DNA from: a virus
Virus record (IMG/VR): IMGVR_UViG_3300009168_000032
Coordinates: 1 to 43,004 of that record
Reading direction: 5' to 3' (one strand)
Length of the DNA stretch: 43,004 bases
Shown here: positions 32,445 to 39,785 of the stretch, piece after piece
How the letters are laid out: each line of letters starts with the position of its first letter
Position numbering within the stretch: position 1 is the stretch's first letter
Translations under genes and position numbers: made by a program
Notes under the pieces: generated by a model
What the model was told of the DNA's origin: nothing
The model's input: the letters and a program-made list of their open reading frames with translations, nothing else
Database searches by the model: none

Positions 32445-32451
32445 GAAACGG

Positions 32452-33489
32452 TTACGCCGCTGGATTGCTGTCGTAGAGCCGCCAATTGAACAGCGGATTG
32501 ACCATCGTGAGCTCGCCCATCCAGCCGATGAATTGCGCGATCGCGTCCTTGTCGATCGGCATCTGGCCTTCACCGTCGAACACGCGATCGAAATTGCGGT
32601 TCGGGTGATAGCGCAGCCGCAGACTGTCGGTGTTGATGCCAAACGTGGTGTTTGCCGGCATGTTGCTGCCGATGCCGCCGTCGAGCACGATCTCGGCGCG
32701 CTTGCCGCCGCCGATGTATTCCAAGGCGCTAAAGCCGAGCTTGCCCATGCTCGTTTCATTGGTTTGCCTTTGGATTGCGATCGTCGCCGCGTCATAGGCC
32801 GCGTAGTGCTCGGGGCTCATGATCAACAGGTCGGCGTAGTCGCGGCCGCGGGAGCGGTCGGTCATGATCTTGTTGAGCATCGGGCGGATCGTGGTCGAAT
32901 TGATCTGCGTGCCGATCGCCGAGAGCGAGATCGAACCGGCGCCGCCCGAGGCGTCGTAGGTGGAGGTGCGCCAGATCGTGGCGGTGGCGCGATCAAGGCC
33001 GCCGTAGACGCCTGAGGTGGTGGTGATCGGAATTGCCGCGGCGAGTCCGGTGATCTGCTTGCCGCCATTGGCGGTGCCGTCGGAAAACAGGCCAGCGTCC
33101 ATGGTGTCCTCGAGCGCGCGCTCGGCGGCCTCCATGTAGTTGTCCATGACATCCATCAGCTGGCTGTCACCCTCGTTGTTCAGGATCTCCTGCATCGAGA
33201 GGATTATTGGTACCACGACCATTTTCGGGTCGTAGTAGGCGTCATTGAATAAATCGATCGCTGGGTTCAGAAGCTGATCGTAGCCGGAGTACCACTGCGC
33301 AACTTGCTTACCAACCTGTAGTGTTTCTCTGATACGAGGACCACTATAGGTTTTCCAGAGACCTTTGCGGCGCATGACGGCCAGCAACGCATTGTTGTTG
33401 GAGACGAGGTCTTGGTAGGAGGATGACCGTTCCTCGACGGCCATGGAGAAGATCTGCTGATAGGCGGCATTGGTGGTAATATTGGGCAT
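32452..33489 (-). CDS. Major capsid protein
   Basis: 345 residues, HK97-fold type by pattern and place (scaffold upstream, adaptor downstream). ERSSSYQDLVSNNNALLAVM and ETLQVGKQVAQWYSGYD lead into PKMVVVPIILSMQEILNNEG; DNYMEAAERALEDTMDAGLFSD is the long spine-helix region; DLLIMSPEHYAAYDAATI and LRLRYHPNRNFDRV lie in the P/A domains. GGGGGGAG just before the ATG is a very strong ribosome-binding site, as expected for the most abundant virion protein. Confidence 0.9.
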   Translation of the reverse strand: MPNITTNAAYQQIFSMAVEERSSSYQDLVSNNNALLAVMRRKGLWKTYSGPRIRETLQVGKQVAQWYSGYDQLLNPAIDLFNDAYYDPKMVVVPIILSMQEILNNEGDSQLMDVMDNYMEAAERALEDTMDAGLFSDGTANGGKQITGLAAAIPITTTSGVYGGLDRATATIWRTSTYDASGGAGSISLSAIGTQINSTTIRPMLNKIMTDRSRGRDYADLLIMSPEHYAAYDAATIAIQRQTNETSMGKLGFSALEYIGGGKRAEIVLDGGIGSNMPANTTFGINTDSLRLRYHPNRNFDRVFDGEGQMPIDKDAIAQFIGWMGELTMVNPLFNWRLYDSNPAA

Positions 33490-33521
33490 CGGCTCCCCCC
33501 GTGGGGTTTTGGGTTACAGAC

Positions 33522-34793
33522 CTACACACTGCGGTGATGCCGGAAGGCATGTTCGAGTGCGTCTTTGCGGGAGACCGGCTTGCCAGTGCGCGCACCATTG
33601 GCGCCGTTAAGGCCGCCACTGGGGGCACCGGAAATGCTCCGGTCGGGGGTCCGGGTCTGAGCCGGTGTCTGCGCGCGGGTCTGAGCCGCCGTCGGGGGGC
33701 CGGCCAATAGTTCGGCGCGGCGGTAGGCTTCGGCCAGCGAGAAACCCAATTGGATTTCGCGGTGGATCAGGGGTCCCAGTTCATCGAACCGGGGTCGCGT
33801 GCCAGCGTACTGGTCAACCGCGCCGCGGGTCGTCTGGAAGTGCTGCGCATATTGCGCCCGTCGCATTTCGTTGACAAGGGCCTGCTGCTCGCGCCGCATT
33901 TGCTCGAGCTGCAGGCGCGTCGCCTGCGCCTCGTTGCGCTGCTGGATCAGCTGTTGCTGCTCCGGGCTCTGGTTGAGGTGGTGCCAGGCCAGATCCTTGA
34001 AGGTCAGCTTTTGCCCGTCCGGGGTCTGCAGATTGAGATTGTGGACGATGACCTCGAGGCCGCCGATCGGGTCCGAGCGCAGCTTGTCTTCGATGCCGAC
34101 GTGGTTCTCGAGCACCCGCGCCAGCGTGGTGCCTTGCTCCCTGGCCATTTTCTCATAGGGCGCGATCGTCTGCATGACATCGTGGGCGCCCTTGTACTTG
34201 CGGAACGCCTGCTCGATCTCGCGGTACATGCGATGCGCGTCGGCGCGCACCTCCTCGGGCACCTTGTCCCAGGCCGCGGCCGCGCGGGGAGACATACGCG
34301 GCAGCGGGTGGTGGTGCGGGGGACTGCCCGCCGGCGGTACATAGGGTTGCGGAGCAGCCTGCGTGCCGGGTCGGGCCGCCGGCTGCCCCGCGACGACGCC
34401 TGGCGCTCCCGCATCAGGCGTCGTTTTCGGCGCAAAGCGACCCTTCTCGCGCGGCTGATCGATCTTCGCCGCCTGGTCGCCGGGTCGCTTCTTGAGGTCA
34501 AACTTGTCGTCGGGCGTGTCCTCGGGCGGGGCATTGTCGCCCTTCTTGGCCTCGCGCGGAGGCGCCACCGGGTGCTCGGTGCGGTGCTTGTTGATGGCGC
34601 GCTGGATGCCCTCGCGACGGGTCTCCGGCCGCGATTTCTCCTCCGCGGGCGGCGCCTGCGGCGGAACCGGGTTCGGCGTTCCGGTTGGGTTCTGGTTGAT
34701 TTGAACTTCGTTTTGCGGTGCGACAGGCGTTGGCGCAGCCGCAGGCGTCGACGCCGCAGGGGTAGCGGCGGGCGCAACGGTGACGTCAGACAT
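33522..34793 (-). CDS. Scaffolding protein
   Basis: 423 residues from the ATG at 34793 (GGGAG 9 nt upstream; a TTG at 34802 is less likely). Disordered Pro/Ala/Thr N terminus (1-170), then a helical, charged core: MSPRAAAAWDKVPEEVRADAHRMYREIEQAFRKY, APYEKMAREQGTTLARVLENHV, DLAWHHLNQSPEQQQLIQQR. The end is basic and helical (SRKDALEHAFRHH). Acidic/helical make-up, position directly before the capsid gene and the basic C-terminal helix fit internal scaffolds, whose C terminus binds coat. Confidence 0.8.
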   Translation of the reverse strand: MSDVTVAPAATPAASTPAAAPTPVAPQNEVQINQNPTGTPNPVPPQAPPAEEKSRPETRREGIQRAINKHRTEHPVAPPREAKKGDNAPPEDTPDDKFDLKKRPGDQAAKIDQPREKGRFAPKTTPDAGAPGVVAGQPAARPGTQAAPQPYVPPAGSPPHHHPLPRMSPRAAAAWDKVPEEVRADAHRMYREIEQAFRKYKGAHDVMQTIAPYEKMAREQGTTLARVLENHVGIEDKLRSDPIGGLEVIVHNLNLQTPDGQKLTFKDLAWHHLNQSPEQQQLIQQRNEAQATRLQLEQMRREQQALVNEMRRAQYAQHFQTTRGAVDQYAGTRPRFDELGPLIHREIQLGFSLAEAYRRAELLAGPPTAAQTRAQTPAQTRTPDRSISGAPSGGLNGANGARTGKPVSRKDALEHAFRHHRSV

Positions 34794-34840
34794 AAACAGC
34801 AACTCCCAAACAACGGACCCCTATTCCGCTGTGGGTACGG

Positions 34841-35152
34841 TCAGCCTGACCGTGCGCGATATCCTGCCCTAACCTTCTCCCGTGCGATCTTGAGCGCCTC
34901 GCGGCGCGCTTGCTTGGCGCCAAGACTGGCGCGCTGCTTCGGCTTGACCTTCTCGGTTCCCACCTCGGTGAGCCCGTGGGCGCGCCCGACCGCGCGAAAG
35001 GCCGCCTTGGAGGTGTAGAACCGGCCGTCGACCTGCTCTGTAGCTGGCATTTCGTCCGAAATCACGTACGGAAGCGACAGATCGCTGCGCGCGACACCAA
35101 TTCGTCGCTTTTCCACGACCCAGCGGTTCGGTGCAATCTCGATCAGTGTCAT
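34841..35152 (-). CDS. Conserved phage hypothetical protein (103 aa)
   Basis: ARSDLSLPYVISDEMPATEQ then VDGRFYTSKAAFRAVGRAHGL is a pattern I know from short hypothetical proteins near scaffold genes in podovirus-like phages. The C-terminal 35 residues are basic and helical. ATGA overlap with the tailspike gene. A perfect inverted repeat ACGGTCAG-C-CTGACCGT (34837-34853) covers its stop codon. Confidence 0.65.
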   Translation of the reverse strand: MTLIEIAPNRWVVEKRRIGVARSDLSLPYVISDEMPATEQVDGRFYTSKAAFRAVGRAHGLTEVGTEKVKPKQRASLGAKQARREALKIAREKVRAGYRARSG

Positions 35153-36183
35153 ATGTTCTGCGCCACCGTGCCGCTGTAGCCGGTTAAGAGGCTGGCGTTG
35201 GTGAGGGACTTACAACGGAGGTAGAGCGTGCCCCCGGTGCCAGTAATGACGTGGTTGCTCTCGACGCCCTCGATCGACACTTGACCGCCGGTAATGTTGG
35301 CCAAGACCCTGGGCGGGGTGGTGCTGCCGGTCTGAAGCAGTGAGCGCACCGTCACAATGCCGTTGGTACACTGCAGAAATGCGTAGCTGGGATCGTTATC
35401 CGGCTCCGTACGTCCACCGATCACCGCAACTGGACGACCACTGTCCACTTTGACGTCGAACACATTGCCGGCAAGGGACGGCTGAATGACGTGCAGCGAG
35501 CCACCGGCGCTCCAGTAGGCCGCCGTGGTGCATCCGGTAGCGCCGCCGCCGAGGGTCGTGTTGTTAATCGCCTGCGCCCCGTGCGCCTTGATGGCGTAGG
35601 TGTGCGGCGCGCCGTTGAGGAAACACATCTCGAAGAGATTGTTGTGTCCCTGATAGCCAGAGCCCGCGATAAGGATCCCCGCCGCGAAGTTCTCAAACAG
35701 GATGTTGCGGAAGGTGTTGTCGTGTAGCCCGTCGCCGCCCGCGACATTGTCCCAGTCCAGATCAATCATCGGGCTGTTGGAGCCACCACCGAGAAACCGC
35801 AGGTTCTCCACCGTGAGATACGACGCGCCGTTGATGTCCAGCGCCGTGTTGCCATCCATCTGCTTTATGATGGTCGCGGCGGGGCCTGCGCCGTAGATGC
35901 GCCCGCCCACCACGCGGGTGAGGTTGAGCGTGCCGTTGATCCGGTAGACCCCATTCGGGAAGAACACTTGTCGATTGGTCAGGGCTCCAGCCGACCCGTG
36001 CGGGCTGCTGGCTACTCCGAACGCGGCATTGAGGGCATCCTGTACCTTCGGCGTATCATCAAAACTGTCGTCGCCCTTCGCGCCGAAGTCTTTCACGTTG
36101 ATGATATCGGCGAGCCGATCGGGGAGCGTGCGCGCGGTGGACGCGCCAGTCGCGGGGAAGGCGTAGGCAGCAAACGCTGGCAT
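35149..36183 (-). CDS. Tailspike / beta-helix protein B (344 aa)
   Basis: NVKDFGAKGDDSFDDTPKVQ (about 28-48) is the entry motif of the pectate-lyase-like superfamily, followed by VFFPNGVYRINGTLNLTRVV and right-handed beta-helix rungs (LTVENLRFLGGGSNSPMIDL, HNTFRN-type turns). Tailspikes of this fold bind and often cut host polysaccharide; catalytic acids cannot be assigned by eye. Shares its N-terminal 60 residues by pattern with the 443-aa paralogue upstream, suggesting the same virion attachment point. Confidence 0.8.
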   Translation of the reverse strand: MPAFAAYAFPATGASTARTLPDRLADIINVKDFGAKGDDSFDDTPKVQDALNAAFGVASSPHGSAGALTNRQVFFPNGVYRINGTLNLTRVVGGRIYGAGPAATIIKQMDGNTALDINGASYLTVENLRFLGGGSNSPMIDLDWDNVAGGDGLHDNTFRNILFENFAAGILIAGSGYQGHNNLFEMCFLNGAPHTYAIKAHGAQAINNTTLGGGATGCTTAAYWSAGGSLHVIQPSLAGNVFDVKVDSGRPVAVIGGRTEPDNDPSYAFLQCTNGIVTVRSLLQTGSTTPPRVLANITGGQVSIEGVESNHVITGTGGTLYLRCKSLTNASLLTGYSGTVAQNI

Positions 36184-37514
36184 TAGATGAGCTCCCTGAC
36201 GTTTGATGACACGCTGTGTGTCCCGCTCCCGTCCGATGACGTGTTGATTGCCGCTCCATTGGGCGTGGCAGACACCGTAAAGCTGTTCGTGTTGAGGATG
36301 GACCTGATGTAATAGATCACACCGGGGAGCAGCCCAGTCGGAAGTGCGCCGGTGGTCTTAAACGCCACGCCAGTCTTGAACACTCTACCGTGGGACGGCC
36401 ACCCGATGACGGCAGGGCTGGCGTTGCTGATCGTAACGGCGGTGGTAAAGCCACAATCAATCGGCGCGGCATTCAAGAAGCTAGTCCCGCGCACGTAGGC
36501 GATGTGGTCAACCGGGCCGCCGATGAGCTTGCTATTTGCGCCGCAGAGGCAGCCATCGATGGCGATGATCGCGCGGTCTTGGTCGAGACCAACTAACCCA
36601 TTCCAGATGCCGCCGACAGAGCTGGGGTTGTGGTAGAACGACATGATCGCACCGGGGCCGATCAGGCAGACGTTCGGACTGGTGCTGTAGCCTCCGATGA
36701 TCGTCGGGCACTCGTTTTGCTTGACGTGAACATCGATCTGAGAGTTGTTCTCGAACCAGCACCCGAGCACGAGATTGATCGCGCCGGATGGCACGCCGAT
36801 GCCCTGGATGCCGTTTTTGAACGCGCAGCGCAGGAAAGTGTAGTTCAAGACGTTGTAGCCGCTAACGATAACGCCGCGGTCATTACCGTCGAACAGGCAC
36901 CCCTCAAACAGCTGCTCTGATCCCGTCGCGCCCGTGCCGTTGCCGGTGGCGAGGAACCCGTCGCCGGTGTTGGCGCCGGTGTGCGCGCCAATGAAGCCGC
37001 AGTCGCGCCAGGCAATGCCGGTTCCGTCATTGTTGATGCCGGGGGCGTTCATCAGCTGCACGCCGACGGCCGCGTTGCTGCCGGTGCAATCGAACGTGAT
37101 GCCGGCGACCTCCGAATAGGTCACGGTCCTGAGCGTCAACAGCGAGGTCAGCGGCCCCGCCTCGCCACCGCCGGGAAGGCCAGAGTTCGGACCGACATAA
37201 CGCAATCGCGTCTGCTTCTGCCCCATGCCGCGCAGGCGCGCACCGGCGACGTGGTTCAAGAACAGCTGTTGGTCGATCCGATACTCTCCGTTCGGAAGCA
37301 CCACCAATCGATTTAGCCCGACGTTGCTGTTCGGCGCGCTCGCCGGCCCGTAGGCCACATCGAGTGCGGTCTGAATAGCCGCGCCATCGTTGTCGATGCC
37401 GTTGCCCTTCGCGCCATAGTCCTTGACGTTGACGGCATCCGCCAAAACGTCAGTGACATCGCGCGCGGTCGGCGCGCCGGTCGCGGCAACCAGATGGTCG
37501 ACAAAATAGCCCAT
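36183..37514 (-). CDS. Tailspike / beta-helix protein A (443 aa)
   Basis: N terminus ATGAPTARDVTDVLADAVNVKDYGAKGNGID matches in pattern the paralogue (ATGASTARTLPDRLADIINVKDFGAKGDD). Then RLVVLPNGEYRIDQQLFLNH and beta-helix rungs such as EVAGITFDCTGSNAAVGVQL and LFEGCLFDGNDRGVIVSGYN. The last 90 residues (SPAVIGWPSHGRVFKTGVAF, YYIRSILNTNSFTVSATPNG) form a separate beta domain like those that sit at spike tips. Likely receptor-binding polysaccharide depolymerase or binder. TAATG coupling to the next spike. Confidence 0.8.
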   Translation of the reverse strand: MGYFVDHLVAATGAPTARDVTDVLADAVNVKDYGAKGNGIDNDGAAIQTALDVAYGPASAPNSNVGLNRLVVLPNGEYRIDQQLFLNHVAGARLRGMGQKQTRLRYVGPNSGLPGGGEAGPLTSLLTLRTVTYSEVAGITFDCTGSNAAVGVQLMNAPGINNDGTGIAWRDCGFIGAHTGANTGDGFLATGNGTGATGSEQLFEGCLFDGNDRGVIVSGYNVLNYTFLRCAFKNGIQGIGVPSGAINLVLGCWFENNSQIDVHVKQNECPTIIGGYSTSPNVCLIGPGAIMSFYHNPSSVGGIWNGLVGLDQDRAIIAIDGCLCGANSKLIGGPVDHIAYVRGTSFLNAAPIDCGFTTAVTISNASPAVIGWPSHGRVFKTGVAFKTTGALPTGLLPGVIYYIRSILNTNSFTVSATPNGAAINTSSDGSGTHSVSSNVRELI

Positions 37515-39359
37515 TTATCCACTCGCTAAGTAGTCGACCAGGTGAGCGTCCATGTTGGCATCTTGCGCCCCGCTGAACTTAATCAGCCAGTGTCCGCCTT
37601 CGACAAACACTGCATCGACATCATTGGCGGTGATGAGATAATTACCCGAGAGAGCCGAATTGTTCAGCGTACCGTTCGCAAGCGTGCCATTTATGCGGAG
37701 CGATGATCCGTTCGTATTCGTCCCGTCGTTGATGGCAATAAACCGCTCTATTGTGTTGATGGCATGCGGCGGACGCGGGAAAATATACGTACCTTGATCA
37801 GGGGGCATGAAGAAGACGCCACCACTCCCCGGTATCTGAACAAGATTGCCGAAATTGAACGTCAGTTCGTTCGCTGGGATCAAACACACATGGACAAACG
37901 TAAACGGAGGAGCAGATGTCGAGCCACCCGCCATTGTGAAAACGATGCCGTGGTTATTTGTGGCCTTAATACTGGGAAGCGTCCCGCCCGTACCGATACT
38001 ATTAACCTGCAATTCACCTTCATCAGCATTGTTGAAGTGACGCCCATTGCCGGTCTGGTCATATAACTTCTTAACGTAAGGCGTGCCGTGCGTTGTGCTC
38101 CATGTCGCCACTGCGGCCTCGTCCAACAGACCGTTGGCCAGCACATTGATGACTTGAGTACTGGCGCCAGTACCGTCAACGATGTCGATGGCCGGGCCAC
38201 CCGACGCCGCATAGGCCGCACTGTAGGCCCGTAACCCAACCCACCAGGCTGCGCCCGGGACAACATCGCCGGGACCGAGATAGGTCACGGCCGGCGGCGC
38301 GATCGGCGTTGCCGTGACATTCGAGTGCGCCGTTCCACTGCCGGCCGCGTTGGTCGCCGTCACGATGCAAAAGATGAAGTCGCCGACATCACCGGCGACG
38401 AGCGTGTAGGTGGCCGACGTTGCGCCGACGATCGGGTCGCCCAGCGGCTTGCCGCTGCCGTCGGTCAGGATACCGCCCGAGCCATCATCGAGTGCCTGGT
38501 ACCACTGCCGCGCATAGGTGATCGGCGCAGTGCCGGTCCAAGTGCCGGTGCTGCAGGAGAGAATTTGACCCTGGATCAGCGTGCCGGTGACTGCCGGCGC
38601 AAGAGTGTTGACCGGCGCGGTTAACACTTCCGAAGTATCGTTCAGCACGGTGACCGTAATGGTCTGCGGCGTGCTCATGTTGGCGGCAAGATCGGTAGCG
38701 GACACCTGCACCTGGTAGGTGTTGTTCGCGTCACTGTCGTCAGGAGCCTCGAAGTCTTTGGTGCCGTTGCCGGCCCAGCGCAATGTGCTGCCGGAGATCT
38801 CAAAGCGAGCCATGTCAACGCCGCCAACAATCACAAACGTCGCCGGCTCGTTGGCGGTGAGCACGTGCGTCAGCACCATGTTCTCGACGTTGCTCACGGT
38901 GTTGGACGAGGTGATGATCGGCGCAGTATCGTCGACGTTGATGACCAGAATGGTGAACGTCACCGGGCTCACCGCCGGCGTTAGGCCCGAGACACTGACC
39001 GTGACGTTGTGGAACGTCGCCGCCTCGTAGTTGAGCCCTACACTGGTGCGCAACGTATTACCGGAGATATTGAACTTGCCGCCGGCGCTGTCGGTCAGCG
39101 TATAGGTTGGCGTGCCGGTGGTGCCGGGCGTTACCGACAAAGTGCCCACCGTCGTGTTCGCCGCTAAGTTCTCTGCTACGCTGTTGCCGGTCAGCTGCAG
39201 GGTCGGACCGAAGGTAAGACCAGACACCGGCAGGCCATTGGTCACCTGCGTCACTGCCAGGCCGAAGCCGTTGGTGGCGATCTCCATCGGCACGCCATAG
39301 GCCGAAATCGTGACGGGGAGCCCGCCCGACGGCTTGATGACAACTGGTATCCCCGCCAT
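37515..39359 (-). CDS. Large adhesin with cadherin-like repeats and arabinofuranosidase-type C-terminal domain
   Basis: 614 residues from the ATG at 39359 (GGAG about 10 nt upstream). Order: N-terminal attachment region (IPVVIKPSGGLPVTISAYG); two cadherin-like repeats (about 60-240; SVAENLAANTTVGTLSVTPG, YEAATFHNVTVSVSGL, FEAPDDSDANNTYQVQVSAT); an Ig-like domain (about 250-350; LSCSTGTWTGTAPITYARQW); then GLRAYSAAYAASGGPAIDIV and LLDEAAVATWSTTHGTPYVK leading into KLYDQTGNGRHFNNA. This is the signature I associate with the alpha-L-arabinofuranosidase B catalytic-type (lectin-like) domain. It probably recognises or trims arabinose-containing surface glycans. Confidence 0.75.
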   Translation of the reverse strand: MAGIPVVIKPSGGLPVTISAYGVPMEIATNGFGLAVTQVTNGLPVSGLTFGPTLQLTGNSVAENLAANTTVGTLSVTPGTTGTPTYTLTDSAGGKFNISGNTLRTSVGLNYEAATFHNVTVSVSGLTPAVSPVTFTILVINVDDTAPIITSSNTVSNVENMVLTHVLTANEPATFVIVGGVDMARFEISGSTLRWAGNGTKDFEAPDDSDANNTYQVQVSATDLAANMSTPQTITVTVLNDTSEVLTAPVNTLAPAVTGTLIQGQILSCSTGTWTGTAPITYARQWYQALDDGSGGILTDGSGKPLGDPIVGATSATYTLVAGDVGDFIFCIVTATNAAGSGTAHSNVTATPIAPPAVTYLGPGDVVPGAAWWVGLRAYSAAYAASGGPAIDIVDGTGASTQVINVLANGLLDEAAVATWSTTHGTPYVKKLYDQTGNGRHFNNADEGELQVNSIGTGGTLPSIKATNNHGIVFTMAGGSTSAPPFTFVHVCLIPANELTFNFGNLVQIPGSGGVFFMPPDQGTYIFPRPPHAINTIERFIAINDGTNTNGSSLRINGTLANGTLNNSALSGNYLITANDVDAVFVEGGHWLIKFSGAQDANMDAHLVDYLASG

Positions 39360-39560
39360 AGCGCCGTTCTCCGTAAATGAGCGGGGAGCAGTGGGACTCG
39401 AACCCACCGGCTCCCCTAGCGAGGGTGACCGTCCAAGAGGGACAGCTTACGTTGTCGGACTGGCCGGCTTGCGGCCCAGCCTTGCGGCTGAAGTCACGCC
39501 GATGCCTGTAGCGCTGTCCTGCACTGAGGCACCGTTCGCCCTTGCGGGCCCTCGTTTCTC
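39359..39560 (-). ncRNA. Structured 5' leader with tRNA-like acceptor/T-arm minihelix (candidate ncRNA)
   Basis: About 200 nt with no gene between the Acb2-like stop and the adhesin ATG. Minus strand, 5' to 3': hairpin GCCC-GCAA-GGGC (39549-39538), hairpin CAGCC-GCAA-GGCTG (39490-39477), an overlapping GCAA hairpin (39479-39460), then GGGGAGC (39416-39410)-CG-GTGGG-TTCGAGT-CCCAC-T-GCTCCCC (39389-39383). The last part is a 7-bp stem stacked on a 5-bp stem with a canonical 7-nt T-loop (T54-T-C-R-A-N-Y60), the shape of the upper half of a tRNA. No D or anticodon arm and no CCA are found. The adhesin ribosome-binding site follows 12 nt later. Confidence 0.55.
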
Positions 39561-39785
39561 CTATTTTCCGGCCGTTGCCGCCTTCACGGCCCACATCGCG
39601 GCGTCTTCAGCGTGGGTTTGCGCCAGGGCAAGACAGCGATGCACCTCACCATCGCCGTTCTTGAGCGCCTCGCACTGGTCGATGAACTTGGCGGCGGTGC
39701 CCTTGAGCATGTCCACCGCCGAATTGTTGCTCGGATTAAAGGACGCGCGCACGCGGCGCGCGCCTAAGCTTAGTTCTTCGCTCAT
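39561..39785 (-). CDS. Acb2-like anti-CBASS protein (candidate cyclic-nucleotide sponge)
   Basis: 74 residues, all helical after a short N terminus. GARRVRASFNPSNNSAVDML with a Lys and FIDQCEAL in helix 1, then HRCLALAQTHAEDAAMWAVK. The C-terminal pattern R50-x-L-A-x3-T57-x6-M64-x3-K68-A agrees with the Acb2/Tad1 hairpin family as I know it (RWLAIGKT.....GFMAL.RA). Acb2 forms oligomers that soak up cyclic di- and trinucleotides made by CBASS enzymes, shielding the phage from abortive infection. The match is by eye only; the N-terminal FNPS motif is typical of a subgroup seen beside virion genes. Confidence 0.6.
   Translation of the reverse strand: MSEELSLGARRVRASFNPSNNSAVDMLKGTAAKFIDQCEALKNGDGEVHRCLALAQTHAEDAAMWAVKAATAGK

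Noticed and set aside
34837-34853. Inverted repeat at the stop of the 103-aa gene as a terminator
   Set aside because: Stem is short, spans the stop codon and has no U run on either strand; transcription must continue into the scaffold gene.
33750-35018. Long plus-strand frame (422 aa) opposite the scaffold gene
   Set aside because: Arg/Leu/Val-biased shadow of the minus-strand scaffold and the 103-aa gene; no ribosome-binding site and against the operon direction.
39381-39420. Complete tRNA gene on the minus strand (good T-arm and T-loop)
   Set aside because: No D-arm, anticodon arm or matching distal acceptor strand could be found upstream. The only partner of the 3' stem lies right beside the T-arm, so it is listed as a tRNA-like minihelix instead.
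39381-39420. Integration site (attP) for a temperate life style
   Set aside because: No integrase, recombinase, excisionase or CI-type repressor was recognised anywhere in the circle, so a temperate reading is not supported; the tRNA-like end remains open.
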